NCBI RefSeq assembly: GCF_001570545.1
Contig: NZ_BBXD01000008.1
Span: forward strand, 124,001 to 188,000
DNA: 64,000 nucleotides
Direction of reading: 5' to 3'
Source of the DNA: Herbidospora mongoliensis
Lineage (GTDB): Bacteria; Actinomycetota; Actinomycetes; Streptosporangiales; Streptosporangiaceae
Shown here: positions 7,701-16,416 of the stretch, piece by piece
How the letters are laid out: every line of letters begins with the position of its first letter
How positions within the stretch are numbered: position 1 is the stretch's first letter
Translations under genes and position numbers: made by a program
The notes under the pieces: model-generated
Database searches by the model: none
What the model was told of the DNA's origin: nothing
What the model saw: only the letters and a program-made list of their open reading frames with translations

Positions 7701-8078
7701 ATGGACATCGAGGAGATCACCCGGATCGTCACCACCGTCGAGCACGCGCAGCGCGACGAGCAGGTCGAGGAGTTCGTCGCCCTCTTCCGGCACGACGCCA
7801 TCTGGACCACCGGCCACGGCCGCCGCCTGTTCGGCCGCGACGAGATCGCCGACTTCACCCGGAAGGTGCTCCCGGGCGGCATGACAGGTCTGTCGATGAC
7901 CTTCGAGATCGAGCACATCCTGTTCATCCGCCCCGACGTCGCGGCAGTGAAGCTGGTCCAGCAGTACCGCACGCTGGAGGGCGAACCCGAGGGCAACCCC
8001 GGCTCGCCGATGTGGGTCATGGCGAAGGAAGACGGCCGATGGCTGCTGACGGCCTGCCAGAACACCGAGGTGCGTTAG
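7701..8078 (+). CDS. SnoaL-like/NTF2-fold protein
   Basis: 125 aa from ATG 7701. The pattern ITRIVTTVEHAQRDEQVEEF, FVALFRHDAIWTTGHGRRLF, GRDEIADFTRKVLPG and the closing WVMAKEDGRWLLTACQNT fits the SgcJ/EcaC-type branch of the NTF2 fold (a small cone-shaped pocket protein). No substrate can be named. Upstream (7647-7672) are the palindromes AGGGCCTTCGGCCCT and TTGACGTCAA. Its stop overlaps the convergent tspO gene by 4 bp. Confidence 0.75.
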   Translation: MDIEEITRIVTTVEHAQRDEQVEEFVALFRHDAIWTTGHGRRLFGRDEIADFTRKVLPGGMTGLSMTFEIEHILFIRPDVAAVKLVQQYRTLEGEPEGNPGSPMWVMAKEDGRWLLTACQNTEVR

Positions 8079-8560
8079 GGGTTGAGCCGGGCGAACTCGA
8101 TGCTCAGGGCGGTGAGATACGACGTCCAGACCACGAAGGGGAGCAGGAGCAGGGCCGCCATCTTGCTGTCGCGCCAGAAGACGAAGAAGCCCACGACGAG
8201 CAGGCCAAGGAAGAGCGCCGCGTCGATCGCGGCCAGGAAGTGCCAGCGCAGCCCCAGCGAGAGCGGCGCCCACAGCGCGTAGGCGACCAGCTGGGCCACC
8301 CACCACCACAGGGCAAACGGCCTGGCCTCCTCATACCAGAGCAGCCCCGCGATCAGCGCCATCGTGAGCGACAGGAAGGCGAACGCCGGCCCGTGCAGCC
8401 AGATGGGCAGCTCGAACGGGGGGCGCTGCAACTCCGCCAGCCCCGGCCTTGCGTTGATCGAGACCAGCCGGTTGTCGATCGCCGTCCCCAGCACGGCGAG
8501 CACCGCGAGCACCAGCCCCGGCCAGCGCCGAAGCCAATGGGTGCCCTCGTCGTCACTCAT
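8075..8560 (-). CDS. TspO/MBR family membrane protein
   Basis: 161 aa with five hydrophobic segments. The family hallmarks are a PPF..P.W segment near residue 46, a Trp-rich middle (ALWWWVAQLVAYALWAPLS, LRWHF) and a C-terminal LLLLPFVVWTSYLTALSIEF followed by RLN. TspO proteins bind porphyrins and influence tetrapyrrole and stress responses. ATG 8560. It overlaps the convergent SnoaL-like gene and follows the hairpin of the esterase gene, so it is probably transcribed on its own. The N-terminal third is divergent. Confidence 0.75.
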   Translation of the reverse strand: MSDDEGTHWLRRWPGLVLAVLAVLGTAIDNRLVSINARPGLAELQRPPFELPIWLHGPAFAFLSLTMALIAGLLWYEEARPFALWWWVAQLVAYALWAPLSLGLRWHFLAAIDAALFLGLLVVGFFVFWRDSKMAALLLLPFVVWTSYLTALSIEFARLNP

Positions 8561-8583
8561 GGTGACACCGTATCCGGCGGAAA

Positions 8584-8609
8584 AACGGCCTGGCCGGAGC
8601 CAGGCCGTT
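8584..8609 (-). terminator. Rho-independent terminator of the esterase gene
   Basis: AACGGCCTGGC and GCCAGGCCGTT form an 11-bp perfect stem with a 4-nt loop, followed on the minus strand by TTTTT. It lies just after the esterase stop at 8616. Confidence 0.85.
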
Positions 8610-8615
8610 CCGCTG

Positions 8616-9944
8616 CTACGCGATGGCGCAGGCGCTCCCGTTCAGCGAGAACGCGCTCGGACGTGCGGTGTTACCGGTGTGGTTGGCGTTGAACCCGAAC
8701 GACTGGGTCCCGTTCACGGGGATCGTCGGGTTGTAGGCCATGTTCCGCGCCGTGACGTTCCCACTGGTCGGCGAGACGGTGGCGTTCCACGCCGAGGTGA
8801 TCGTCTGCCCGGAGGGCAGCGTGAACGCCAGCCCCCACGTGTTGATCGGGCTGGTCCCGGTGTTGGTGATCGTCACACTCGCGGTCAGCCCGGTGTTCCA
8901 GGGATTGACCGTGTACGCCACCCGGCAGGGCCCGCCCGGAGAAGGCGTGGGCGTGGGTGTGGGTGACGGAGTGGGCGTCGGCGTCGGGGAAGGAGTGGGC
9001 GTCGGAGTGGGTGTCGGCGTCGGAGTGGGCGTGGGTGTGGGCGACGGCGACGGCTGGCTGCCGTCCAGGCCGAAGAAGCTGATCGCCATCGCGGCCTGGC
9101 CGGACTGCGGCAGGTTGTGGCCCACGCCCTGCAGGCTGATCGCCTCGACCTGGGTCCCGTAGCGGGTCCGCGTCCACCCGGAGCGCGGCGTGTCGGTCGA
9201 GGTCGGCGTCTGCGACAGCCCGTGGACGTTGGTCCACTGCTTGATCTGCTCCTGGAAGTTCGGGTAGCGCAGCGTGGCGTCCTCGGTGCCGTGCCAGATC
9301 TGCATCCTCGGCCGGGCCCCGGTGTAGCCCGGGTAGGCGCCGCGAACCAGGTCACCCCACGCCTGCGGGGTCCTGATGATCTGCCCGTTGGCGCACTCGC
9401 TGTTCCACGTCGACCCGCCCGTGGTGGCGAAACACGCGAACGGCACGCCCATGAACGACGCCCCGGCCCTGAACACGTCCGGGTAGTCGCCGAGCAGGAC
9501 GTTCGTCATCATGCCGCCCGAGGAGGCCCCGGCGGCGAAGACCCGGTTGGGGTCGACGTTGTAGCGCGACTTCACGTAGTTGACCATCGAGACGATGCCC
9601 ACGGGGTCGCTGTTGCCGTTGTGGGTGAGCGCACCGGAAGTGTAGACGTCGTAACACTGGCCGCTGCGGGTCGCCGACGGGTAGATCACGATGAACCCGT
9701 AACGGTCGGCGAGGGAGGCGAACTCCGTACCCGAGTAGAAGGCGGGCCCCGTCCCGGTGCAGTAATGGACCGCCACCAGGATCGCCGGGCGCGGCGCGAC
9801 GTTGTCGGGGACGTACAGGTGCATGCGAAGGTTGGTGGGGTTTGTGCCGAAACCCGTCACCTCGACGAGCGAGGCCGCCTGAGCCGGCCGCAGGGGGACC
9901 AGCCCCGCGGCCAGGATCAAGATGGCGACCAGGAGTCGTTTCAT
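8616..9944 (-). CDS. Secreted PHB-depolymerase/feruloyl-esterase-type hydrolase with CBM2
   Basis: 442 aa. Signal peptide [22 protein letters not shown]. The alpha/beta hydrolase domain (about 25-295) has the nucleophile elbow GASSGG, a [13 protein letters not shown] segment with the likely Asp, and [10 protein letters not shown] with the His. This is the esterase PHB-depolymerase family, which includes acetylxylan and feruloyl esterases. A PT/PS-rich linker (about 298-340) leads to a C-terminal CBM2 ([28 protein letters not shown]), which binds cellulose or xylan. The role is therefore probably removal of ester side groups from plant cell walls. The upstream region holds GAAA/TTTC elements and an 18-bp palindrome. 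It ends at the terminator at 8584-8609. Confidence 0.88.
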   Translation of the reverse strand: MKRLLVAILILAAGLVPLRPAQAASLVEVTGFGTNPTNLRMHLYVPDNVAPRPAILVAVHYCTGTGPAFYSGTEFASLADRYGFIVIYPSATRSGQCYDVYTSGALTHNGNSDPVGIVSMVNYVKSRYNVDPNRVFAAGASSGGMMTNVLLGDYPDVFRAGASFMGVPFACFATTGGSTWNSECANGQIIRTPQAWGDLVRGAYPGYTGARPRMQIWHGTEDATLRYPNFQEQIKQWTNVHGLSQTPTSTDTPRSGWTRTRYGTQVEAISLQGVGHNLPQSGQAAMAISFFGLDGSQPSPSPTPTPTPTPTPTPTPTPSPTPTPTPSPTPTPTPSPGGPCRVAYTVNPWNTGLTASVTITNTGTSPINTWGLAFTLPSGQTITSAWNATVSPTSGNVTARNMAYNPTIPVNGTQSFGFNANHTGNTARPSAFSLNGSACAIA

Positions 9945-9960
9945 GTCTCCTCCGAACGAT

Positions 9961-10052
9961 CGAAATATTTTGGAGAATGACCCGAAACATTTCTGGAAGC
10001 AAGGTTCGCGAAGAGTGGTAACGCCCCACCTGGGACGGGCTGTGAAACTTTC
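9961..10052. promoter_or_regulatory. GAAA-N-TTTC elements upstream of the esterase gene
   Basis: GAAACATTTC (9984-9993), GAAACTTTC (10044-10052) and the looser CGAAATATTTTGG (9961-9973) lie within 100 bp of the esterase start. Related CGAA-N-TTCG-type elements precede xylan-degradation genes in actinomycetes, so LacI-type repression is a reasonable guess. Confidence 0.4.
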
Positions 10053-10054
10053 GA

Positions 10055-10072
10055 CCGGACATCGATGTCCGG
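10055..10072. promoter_or_regulatory. Perfect 18-bp palindrome between divergent genes
   Basis: CCGGACATCGATGTCCGG reads identically on both strands and sits 22 bp before the DUF72 start and about 110 bp before the esterase start. It has the form of a dimeric regulator's operator. Confidence 0.45.
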
Positions 10073-10093
10073 CGGTGATGGTTGGGTGATCTC

Positions 10094-10930
10094 ATGCGTC
10101 TTCACGTTGGATGTGCGATGTGGAACCAGAAATCGTGGCAGCCCCAGCTCCCGCCCGGGGAGCGCTTGGAGGCGTACGCGACATGGTGCAACGCCGTCGA
10201 GGGCAACACGACCTTCTACGCCGTCCCGTCGCGGGAAACGGTCGAGTCGTGGGCCAGGCAGACCGATCCCGGCTTCCGCTTCCTGGTCAAACTCCCCAAG
10301 ACCATCACCCACGAACGCCACCTCATCGGCGCGGCCGACGAACTCGCCACGTTCCTCCACCGGATGGAACCGCTCGGCCCCCGCAACCACGCCCTGTGGA
10401 TCCAGCTCCCCGGCGGCTTCGGCCCGGCGGACCTCGGCACCCTCGCGACCTTCCTGCGCGGCCTCCCGGCAGACCACCGCTACGCCGTGGAGGTCCGCCA
10501 CCGGGCCTTCTTCGACGACGAGAGGGCCGCGGCGGCCCTGGAGAAGGTCCTGGCCCCACGGGAGGCCGAATGGGTCCCCTTCGACACCACGGTCCTCTTC
10601 GAGCGGCCGCCGACCTCCGACGCCGAACGCGAGGCCTGGACCAGGAAACCGCGGATGCCCCGACGGGACCGCGCCCTGACGGGCCACCCGCTCATCCGCT
10701 ACCTCGGGCGCGACGACGCCGACCGCACGGTTGAGGGCTGGGCCTTCTGGATCGACAAGACGGTCGAATGGCTGAAGGAGGGGCGCTCGCCGACGATGTT
10801 CGTGCACACCCCGGACAACACCCAGGCGCTGACCCTGGCCCGCCGTTTCCACGACGAGGTCAGAGCCAGACTTCCCGAACTCGACCCGCTCCCCGACCCG
10901 CCGGAGGTCGAGCCGCTGACGCTGTTCTAG
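10094..10930 (+). CDS. DUF72 family TIM-barrel protein
   Basis: 278 aa from ATG 10094 (MRLHVGCAMWNQKSW); a TTG at 10082 is in frame but less likely. The family pattern is clear: VGCAMW, NAVEGNTTFYAVPS, TDPGFRFLVKLPKTITHERH, a GPRNHALWIQLPGGFGPADL strand, YAVEVRHRAFF and the closing MFVHTPDNTQALTLARRFH. DUF72 proteins have a TIM-barrel-like fold; their biochemical activity is not established. A lone gene, followed by a short inverted repeat (ACGCCG/CGGCGT, 10945-10961) before a convergent gene. Confidence 0.9.
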   Translation: MRLHVGCAMWNQKSWQPQLPPGERLEAYATWCNAVEGNTTFYAVPSRETVESWARQTDPGFRFLVKLPKTITHERHLIGAADELATFLHRMEPLGPRNHALWIQLPGGFGPADLGTLATFLRGLPADHRYAVEVRHRAFFDDERAAAALEKVLAPREAEWVPFDTTVLFERPPTSDAEREAWTRKPRMPRRDRALTGHPLIRYLGRDDADRTVEGWAFWIDKTVEWLKEGRSPTMFVHTPDNTQALTLARRFHDEVRARLPELDPLPDPPEVEPLTLF

Positions 10931-11005
10931 CGGAGGTGGAGGTGAACGCCGGTCATCGGCGTGGGTGAGGTCGTGAAGCGGGCGGGTCAGAAAGGTTGCA
11001 CGCGA

Positions 11006-11950
11006 CTAGCGGCTCTTCCGGAACCGCGACGGCGCGATCCCGTAGCGGCCCGTGAACGCCTGCCGCAGCGACTCCGCCCGTCCGAACCCGGTCCGATGGG
11101 CGATCACCGCCATCGTCAGGTCGGTCGTCTCCAGCAGCCGGGCCGCCGCCTCCAGCCGGGCCTCCCGCACATACCGGGCCGGCGCGAGCCCCAGGTGCTT
11201 CACGAACAGCCGGGTCAGGTGCCGCTCGCTGGTGCCGATCCGGCGGGCGAGGGCGCCCGTCGACAGGTCCTCGTGGAGGTTGGCGCCGATGAACCCCGTC
11301 AGCGTGCTCAGCGGGCCGTCGGGGGCGGGCGGCTTGACGAACATGCTCATCTGCGCCTGGTTGCCCGGCCGCTGCAGGTAGGTCACCAGGTGCCGGGAGG
11401 TCATCCGGGCCACTTCGGCGCCGTGGTCCTCCTCGATGAAGGCCAGGGTGAGGTCGAGCGCGGCGGTCACCCCGGCCGAGGTCGCGAACGCGCCGTCGCG
11501 GATGAAGATCGGGTCGGGGTCGATCGTGATCTGCGGGTGGCGGGCGGCCAGGCGGGGCGCGTCCTGCCAGTGGGTGGTGGCCCGGCGGCCGTCGAGCAGG
11601 CCGGTCTCGGCCAGGATCGAGGCGCCCGTGCAGACCGAGGCGACCCGGCGGCTGACGTTGGCGAGCCGCCGGACGTGGGCGACCAGCACGGGGTTGCTGG
11701 CGGCGTCGTCGCAGCCGATGCCGCCCACGACGATCAGCGTGTCGAGCGGGCCGGTCTCGTGTTCGAGGGTGGCCTGCGCGGCCAGGGTCAGGCCGCTGGC
11801 GCAGACGATGGGACGGCCGCCGGGGGTGGCGAACGCGATGTCGTAGGGAGGCGCGGCGCCGAAGACGTTGGCCATGATCAGGGAACTGGTCACGCAGGCG
11901 ATGTCCAGTAACTCGGCGGCGGGATACCCGACGACCACGACTCTCCGCAT
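11006..11950 (-). CDS. GlxA-type regulator (DJ-1/PfpI domain plus AraC HTH)
   Basis: 314 aa. The N-terminal glutaminase-like DJ-1/PfpI domain (VVVVGYPAAELLDIACVTSS, LIVVGGIG, VCTGASILAETGLLDGRRAT) keeps the nucleophile-elbow Cys in SVCTGA. The C-terminal AraC domain has two helix-turn-helix units (LSTGALARRIGTSERHLTRL and DLTMAVIAHRTGFGRAESL ending in GIAPSRFRKS). Members often control catabolism of quaternary amines or stress genes. ATG 11950. It is divergent from the small membrane protein at 12036, which may be its target. Confidence 0.9.
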   Translation of the reverse strand: MRRVVVVGYPAAELLDIACVTSSLIMANVFGAAPPYDIAFATPGGRPIVCASGLTLAAQATLEHETGPLDTLIVVGGIGCDDAASNPVLVAHVRRLANVSRRVASVCTGASILAETGLLDGRRATTHWQDAPRLAARHPQITIDPDPIFIRDGAFATSAGVTAALDLTLAFIEEDHGAEVARMTSRHLVTYLQRPGNQAQMSMFVKPPAPDGPLSTLTGFIGANLHEDLSTGALARRIGTSERHLTRLFVKHLGLAPARYVREARLEAAARLLETTDLTMAVIAHRTGFGRAESLRQAFTGRYGIAPSRFRKSR

Positions 11951-12035
11951 GACAGCAGACTAAGAGCCCAGATTTCCGGACACATTAGTCTTCGGACGTA
12001 GGTTCGGCTCCTCCTCGCGGACCATTGTCGACGGC

Positions 12036-12398
12036 ATGAACTGGACCCGATTCGTCCTGCACTACCTCGAGATGGTCATCGCGATGTTCGCCGGGATGTT
12101 CCTGCTCGGCCTGATCACCGGCGGCTGGGACCTCGGCCCGGAGGCCGGCTATCTCGTCATGGCGGTCAACATGTCGATCGGCATGGCCGTGGTGATGGTC
12201 CTGAGAGGCCACTCATGGCCACGCACGCTGGAGATGTGCGCGGCCATGTTCGCGCCCGCGGTGATCGCGTTCCCGCTGTTCTGGGCGGGCGCGGTCGACG
12301 ACCACGGGCTGATGATGATCGCCCACGTCGTCATGTTCCCGCTGATGCTGGCCGTGATGCTGCGGCGCCGCGAGGACTACGTCCACGCCCATCACTAG
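12036..12398 (+). CDS. Small four-helix membrane protein
   Basis: 120 aa with four hydrophobic stretches (FVLHYLEMVIAMFAGMFLLG, GYLVMAVNMSIGMAVVMVL, MCAAMFAPAVIAFPLFWAG, LMMIAHVVMFPLMLAVMLRR). It is rich in Met and ends in His residues. No family is assigned with confidence; similar short proteins are scattered in actinomycetes. It is divergent from a GlxA-type regulator, suggesting control by it, and overlaps the convergent AI-2E gene by 4 bp. Confidence 0.6.
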   Translation: MNWTRFVLHYLEMVIAMFAGMFLLGLITGGWDLGPEAGYLVMAVNMSIGMAVVMVLRGHSWPRTLEMCAAMFAPAVIAFPLFWAGAVDDHGLMMIAHVVMFPLMLAVMLRRREDYVHAHH

Positions 12399-13588
12399 AC
12401 CTTCTCCTGCCGGGGCAGGACCACCTCCCTGATCACCAGCAGCACGGCGGCGGCGAGCGGGATGCCCAGCAGCGCGCCGACCACGCCGAGCAGCGCGCCG
12501 CCGAGCAGCGCCCCGATGATGGTCGCGATCGGCGGCACGTTGACCGACGACTTGAACACCCTCGGCGAGATCACGTAGTTCTCGATCTGCTGGTAGATCA
12601 CGAAGAAGATCACACACGCGATGCCGATCGGCAGCGAGGTCAGCAGCCCCACCAGCGAGGCCACCACCGCCCCGATGACCGCGCCGACCATCGGGATCAG
12701 GTCGGTGATCGCCACGAAGATCGCCAGCGCCAGCGCGTAGGGGACCCCGGCGATGGTCAGGAAGATGTACGTCACCACACCGGCGATCACCGAGATGATC
12801 AGGTTGCCGCCGACGTACCCGCCGATCTGCCGGATCACCTCGTCGACCAGCAGCCTGACCCGGTCGCGCCGCGACCTCGGCACCATCCGGTAGCCCGACT
12901 CCTTGATCGAGTTGAGCGACCCGAGGAAGTAGAGCGTCAGCACCAGCACCGTCAGGAAGCTGAACACGGCGCTGATCACCACCCCGGCCACGCCCAGGAT
13001 CCCGCCGAACAGCGAGGTGGCCAGGTCGCCGCTGGTGAGGTACTGCTGGAGCTTCTCCAGCACCTGATACTGCTGGTCCAGTGTCCGGATCAGCGGATGG
13101 TTCTGGAGTTGCTGTACGAGATTCGGCACGTCCTGGACGAATCCGGCGGTCTGCTCGGTGAGGGCCGGCACGATCGACAACGCGAAGATCGCGAAGAACA
13201 CGATCACCCCGGCGAACACGATGACGATCGCCCAGAGGCGCGACAGCCCCCTGCCGTGCAGCCACTCGACGGCCGGGTTGAGCCCGATCGCCAGGAACAG
13301 CGACACCACGATCAGCACGAGAACCGACCCGGCGGCGGCCACCATCTGCACCAGCCACCAGGCGGTCAGCACGCCGAAGGCGGCCACCAGCCCGAACATG
13401 AACGGGCTGTTGCCCATGGGCTTGCCTGGGCGGCCGAAGGGGAGCTTGTGCTCGCCGGAATGGTCAGGTGCCGACGACGGGGCCGGTGGCGGCGCCGAGT
13501 CGGCCACGGCGCCGATGGGGGCGTGGGCGATGGGCACCTCAGTGTCTGGGGGCCCGGAAGAAACGGATTTGTCCGTCACAGGAGCCAA
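12395..13588 (-). CDS. AI-2E/PerM family permease
   Basis: 397 aa from TTG 13588; GTG 13579 (VTDKSV) is an equally possible start. A Pro/Ser-rich cytoplasmic N terminus (about 1-60) precedes the family core of about eight membrane helices. The core holds GLNPAVEWLHGRGLSRLWAI, a long extracytoplasmic/amphipathic segment (about 110-170), SGYRMVPRSRRDRVRLLVDE and the conserved C-terminal half (GNLIISVIAGVVTYI, ITDLIPMVGAVIGAVVA, QIENYVISPRVF). The substrate is unknown in most members. Confidence 0.9.
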   Translation of the reverse strand: MAPVTDKSVSSGPPDTEVPIAHAPIGAVADSAPPPAPSSAPDHSGEHKLPFGRPGKPMGNSPFMFGLVAAFGVLTAWWLVQMVAAAGSVLVLIVVSLFLAIGLNPAVEWLHGRGLSRLWAIVIVFAGVIVFFAIFALSIVPALTEQTAGFVQDVPNLVQQLQNHPLIRTLDQQYQVLEKLQQYLTSGDLATSLFGGILGVAGVVISAVFSFLTVLVLTLYFLGSLNSIKESGYRMVPRSRRDRVRLLVDEVIRQIGGYVGGNLIISVIAGVVTYIFLTIAGVPYALALAIFVAITDLIPMVGAVIGAVVASLVGLLTSLPIGIACVIFFVIYQQIENYVISPRVFKSSVNVPPIATIIGALLGGALLGVVGALLGIPLAAAVLLVIREVVLPRQEKV

Positions 13589-13617
13589 GACTGCCCCAAA
13601 GCTGGCCCAATATACAA

Positions 13618-13651
13618 AGAAGCCGGCGCCCGATCATGGGCGCCGGCTTCT
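13618..13651 (-). terminator. Rho-independent terminator after the DUF5324-like gene
   Basis: A 14-bp stem (AGAAGCCGGCGCCC / GGGCGCCGGCTTCT) with a 6-nt loop is followed on the minus strand by a T-rich tail. It separates the 13664-14251 gene from the AI-2E gene. Confidence 0.8.
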
Positions 13652-13663
13652 CAGAATCAGATC

Positions 13664-14251
13664 TCAGGACATCCTGTTGTGCATCTCGTCACTCTTCGGC
13701 TCCACCGTCTCGCCTGCCTGGTGAGCCGTCTGGGCGGCGCGGTGCCGCACATGCTCGACCTTGCCGCGGACGGCGTCCTTGGTGTCGGACATCGTGTCGG
13801 CCCACTGCCGAGCGTTCCGCTTGTAGAGCGCGAAACCGATCGCGCCCATCGCCATCCCGCCCAGCAGCACCATCATCGGCATCCGTCCGCGCCGCTTGAC
13901 GATCGGCGGAGCCGGGTCGATCCGCCGGGACAGCTCGGCCAGCATCGCGGCCAGCCGCGGTGCCACCTGCTCCTCCAGGGTCACCGCCGCGTGGTCGATC
14001 CGCGGGGCCGCCCAGTATCGGGCGTCCTCGAACCGGTGCGACGCGACGTCACGGGCGGTGCCCGCGTAGTCACGGGCGTTGCCGGCCATGTCACGGGCGT
14101 TGCCGGCCATCCCGACCGCGGTCTCACGTGCCTGTCCGGCCATCGGGCCGACCTTGTTGGCCGTGCGGTAGGCCGAGTATTTAGCCCGGCTTGCCCACGT
14201 ATCTGGATAGTCCAGCGCGGCGCGCGCCTTCTTCTTCATTGTCCGGGACAC
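13664..14251 (-). CDS. DUF5324-like membrane-anchored protein
   Basis: 195 aa from GTG 14251, selected because GGGGAGG ends 5 nt before it; ATG 14239 is also in frame. The first two thirds are hydrophilic with repeated ARD/ARE motifs (AGNARDMAGNARDYAGTARD), probably an alpha-helical rod, followed by one membrane helix (MMVLLGGMAMGAIGFALYK). The tail is rich in charged and His residues. The position next to the cyclophilin gene matches the DUF5324 gene of Streptomyces. The function is unknown. Confidence 0.7.
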   Translation of the reverse strand: MSRTMKKKARAALDYPDTWASRAKYSAYRTANKVGPMAGQARETAVGMAGNARDMAGNARDYAGTARDVASHRFEDARYWAAPRIDHAAVTLEEQVAPRLAAMLAELSRRIDPAPPIVKRRGRMPMMVLLGGMAMGAIGFALYKRNARQWADTMSDTKDAVRGKVEHVRHRAAQTAHQAGETVEPKSDEMHNRMS

Positions 14252-14395
14252 GACAACCTCCCCTGTCGAAATGGGGCCCCGAGTCGTCACCTTCCCGCCC
14301 GAATGCCCCTCAATCATCACCAGGGGTGCTCCGGACGATCGCTACCCTTGCCCTTGGAAAACATCGAGTCCGTGATCTGAAGGGGGCGGCCACGC

Positions 14396-14926
14396 ATGGC
14401 TGAGAACCTCATCGCGACCCTGAACACCAACCGGGGCACGATCAAAATCAAGCTTTGGCCGAACCAGGCGCCGAAGACCGTGAAGAACTTCGTCGAGCTC
14501 GCCGAAGGCACCCGGGAGTGGACCCACCCCGAGACCGGCCAGAAGACCAATGCCAGGCTCTACGACGGCACCGTCTTCCACCGTGTGATCGCCGGGTTTA
14601 TGCTCCAGGGCGGCGACCCGCTTGGCCAGGGCGTCGGCGGCCCCGGCTACGACTTCGACGACGAGATCCACGTCGACAACCAGTTCAACCGCCCCTACCT
14701 GCTGGCCATGGCCAACGCGGGCAAGCGGTTCGGGAAGGGCACCAACGGGTCGCAGTTCTTCATCACCGTCGCCCGCACCCCTCACTTGAACCAGGGTCAC
14801 ACGATCTTCGGCGAGGTCATCGAGGGCACCGACGTGGTCGACGCGATCGGGGTCACCGAGACCGACGGCCGCGACCGGCCGATCAAGGAAGTCGTCATCG
14901 AGTCGGTCACCATCGACCGTTCGTAG
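14396..14926 (+). CDS. ppiA: Cyclophilin-type peptidylprolyl isomerase
   Basis: 176 aa. The cytoplasmic cyclophilin fold is seen in TNRGTIKIKLWPNQAPKTV, the catalytic FHRVIAGFMLQGGDP, AMANAGKR, GTNGSQFFITVARTPHLNQG and HTIFGEVIEGTDVVDAIG. It speeds cis/trans isomerisation of Xaa-Pro bonds. The equivalent gene is found near the pknAB cluster in mycobacteria (Rv0009). It is monocistronic, ending at the hairpin at 14933-14970. Confidence 0.95.
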   Translation: MAENLIATLNTNRGTIKIKLWPNQAPKTVKNFVELAEGTREWTHPETGQKTNARLYDGTVFHRVIAGFMLQGGDPLGQGVGGPGYDFDDEIHVDNQFNRPYLLAMANAGKRFGKGTNGSQFFITVARTPHLNQGHTIFGEVIEGTDVVDAIGVTETDGRDRPIKEVVIESVTIDRS

Positions 14927-14932
14927 TCGGCG

Positions 14933-14970
14933 AACGGCAGGGGCGTCCCACTGTGGGCGCCTCTGCCGTT
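14933..14970 (+). terminator. Rho-independent terminator of ppiA
   Basis: AACGGCAG...CTGCCGTT arms continue inward through GGGCG/CGCC pairing and are followed by TTTTC. Confidence 0.8.
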
Positions 14971-15013
14971 TTCGTATGGCAGGCTGAGGTTAGGCCCCTC
15001 CGGAAGGACCCCG

Positions 15014-15916
15014 TTGACCACCCAGCCTCCCTCGATGGAACCGGGCTCGGCGGCGATGCCCACCTGCTACCGGCATCCCGAGCGCGAGACCTACGTCCGT
15101 TGCCAGCGGTGCGACAAGCCCATCTGCCCCGACTGCATGCAGAACGCCTCAGTCGGCTTCCAGTGCGTCGAGTGCGTCCGTGAGGGCAACAAGGGTGTCC
15201 GCCAGGCCCGCGCCCAGTTCGGCGGCGGCCACGTCACCGTGCCCAGGGTCACGTGGGGCCTGCTGGCCGTCAACGTGGTCGCCTACGTCGCCGAAGTGGT
15301 GCGCAGCGACGACATCATCAACCTCTTCGCCACCTCACCCGTGCACATCTACGAGGGCGAATACTGGCGGCTGATCACGGGCGCGTTCCTCCACTCGCCC
15401 CCCACCTCGGCCTTCTCGTTCACCCACATCCTGTTCAACATGTGGGCGCTCTACGCCATCGGGCCCGAGCTCGAACGCCGCCTGGGCCACCTGCGGTTCG
15501 GGGTGCTCTATCTGGTCGCCGCGCTCGGCGGCTCGGCCGCCGTCTACCTGTTCAGCATTCCCGCCGCCGTCGGCGCCTCGGGCGCCATCTACGGCCTGTT
15601 CGGTGCGCTGTTCGTGATGGCCCGCCGCCTCGGCTACGACGCCCGCGGGGTGGTCTGGCTGATCGGCATCAACGCCGTCCTGACCTTCGTCGTCCCCGGG
15701 ATCAGCTGGCAGGGCCACTTGGGCGGCCTGGTGGTGGGCGCTCTGGTGGCGGTCATCTTCGCCTACGCACCCGAACGCAACAGGTCGGTCATCCAGTGGG
15801 CCGGGGTGGCGGCGGTCGTGCTCGTGCTGGTGCTGACCGTCTACTTCGGTGAGCCCTACGCCTATATCGCCGAGTGGCAGCGCCAGTTCGGCATCCCCTG
15901 GCCGGGCAGAGACTGA
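15014..15916 (+). CDS. Rhomboid family intramembrane serine protease
   Basis: 300 aa from TTG 15014, with GGAAGGA 5-6 nt upstream; ATG 15035 is an alternative. The N-terminal zinc-binding module (CYRHPERETYVRCQRCDKPI, CPDC, CVEC) is common in actinobacterial rhomboids. The membrane domain carries HILFNMWALYAIGPELE, the catalytic serine in GASGAIYGLFG and the partner histidine in QGHLGGLVVG. It cleaves substrates inside the membrane. Several of its neighbours are division and envelope genes. Confidence 0.93.
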   Translation: MTTQPPSMEPGSAAMPTCYRHPERETYVRCQRCDKPICPDCMQNASVGFQCVECVREGNKGVRQARAQFGGGHVTVPRVTWGLLAVNVVAYVAEVVRSDDIINLFATSPVHIYEGEYWRLITGAFLHSPPTSAFSFTHILFNMWALYAIGPELERRLGHLRFGVLYLVAALGGSAAVYLFSIPAAVGASGAIYGLFGALFVMARRLGYDARGVVWLIGINAVLTFVVPGISWQGHLGGLVVGALVAVIFAYAPERNRSVIQWAGVAAVVLVLVLTVYFGEPYAYIAEWQRQFGIPWPGRD

Positions 15917-15944
15917 TCGAGCACGGGCTGAGGCTTCCCCAGGC

Positions 15945-15965
15945 TGTGGAAAAGTCTGTGGAAAG
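15945..15965 (-). promoter_or_regulatory. DnaA-box-like pair
   Basis: The minus strand reads TTTTCCACA (15953-15945), matching TTWTNCACA, and CTTTCCACA (15965-15957), one mismatch. They lie between the rhomboid and crgA genes, convergently, in a cluster that normally sits near oriC. Confidence 0.35.
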
Positions 15966-15990
15966 TGTCAGCCCGTCGCCTCGGTGTCGG

Positions 15991-16239
15991 CTAACGCCAC
16001 TTCGTGGAAAGAATCACGCCGAAGATGATCAGAGAGAACCCGATCGCCAGGTTCCAGTTGCCCAGCGGCTCGAACACGGGGCCGGTGCGGCCGATGATGT
16101 AGTAGGCCGCGATCCAGCCGATGCCGAGGATCCACGACGCCACCATGACCGGCGCCAGCCAGCGGGGGCTGACCTTGACCGAGGTAATCTTCTGGGGCGG
16201 GGTGTAGACGGCCTTCTTGCGAACCTTCGAGTTGGGCAC
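15991..16239 (-). CDS. crgA: Cell division protein CrgA
   Basis: 82 aa from GTG 16239, with AGGAG 5-6 nt upstream; longer in-frame extensions lack support. The sequence VPNSKVRKKAVYTPPQ, then SPRWLAPVMVASWILGIGWI, a loop GRTGPVFEPLGNW and LAIGFSLIIFGVILSTKWR, gives the two-helix membrane topology of CrgA. CrgA coordinates septum formation with FtsZ, PBPs and CwsA. Its place beside the pknAB region is conserved in actinobacteria. Confidence 0.93.
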   Translation of the reverse strand: MPNSKVRKKAVYTPPQKITSVKVSPRWLAPVMVASWILGIGWIAAYYIIGRTGPVFEPLGNWNLAIGFSLIIFGVILSTKWR

Positions 16240-16416
16240 GGGAGTCTCCTGATGGTAACCCGCGCTCGATGCGGGTTTGGCAGTAAGCGTAGTCGCTAAG
16301 AATAGACGCCGACGTCCCCGAAGGGCGATTCCCCTTTCCATCGGACGTCCGCAAACAATTTGTCAACCTAGTGCCGAAGCGGGGAACTCGGGCGGGTTGA
16401 AGCCTACTGTGGCCCG

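Noticed and set aside
12215-14380. 721-codon open frame on the plus strand
   Set aside because: Low-complexity D/H/R shadow of the AI-2E and DUF5324-like genes on the other strand.
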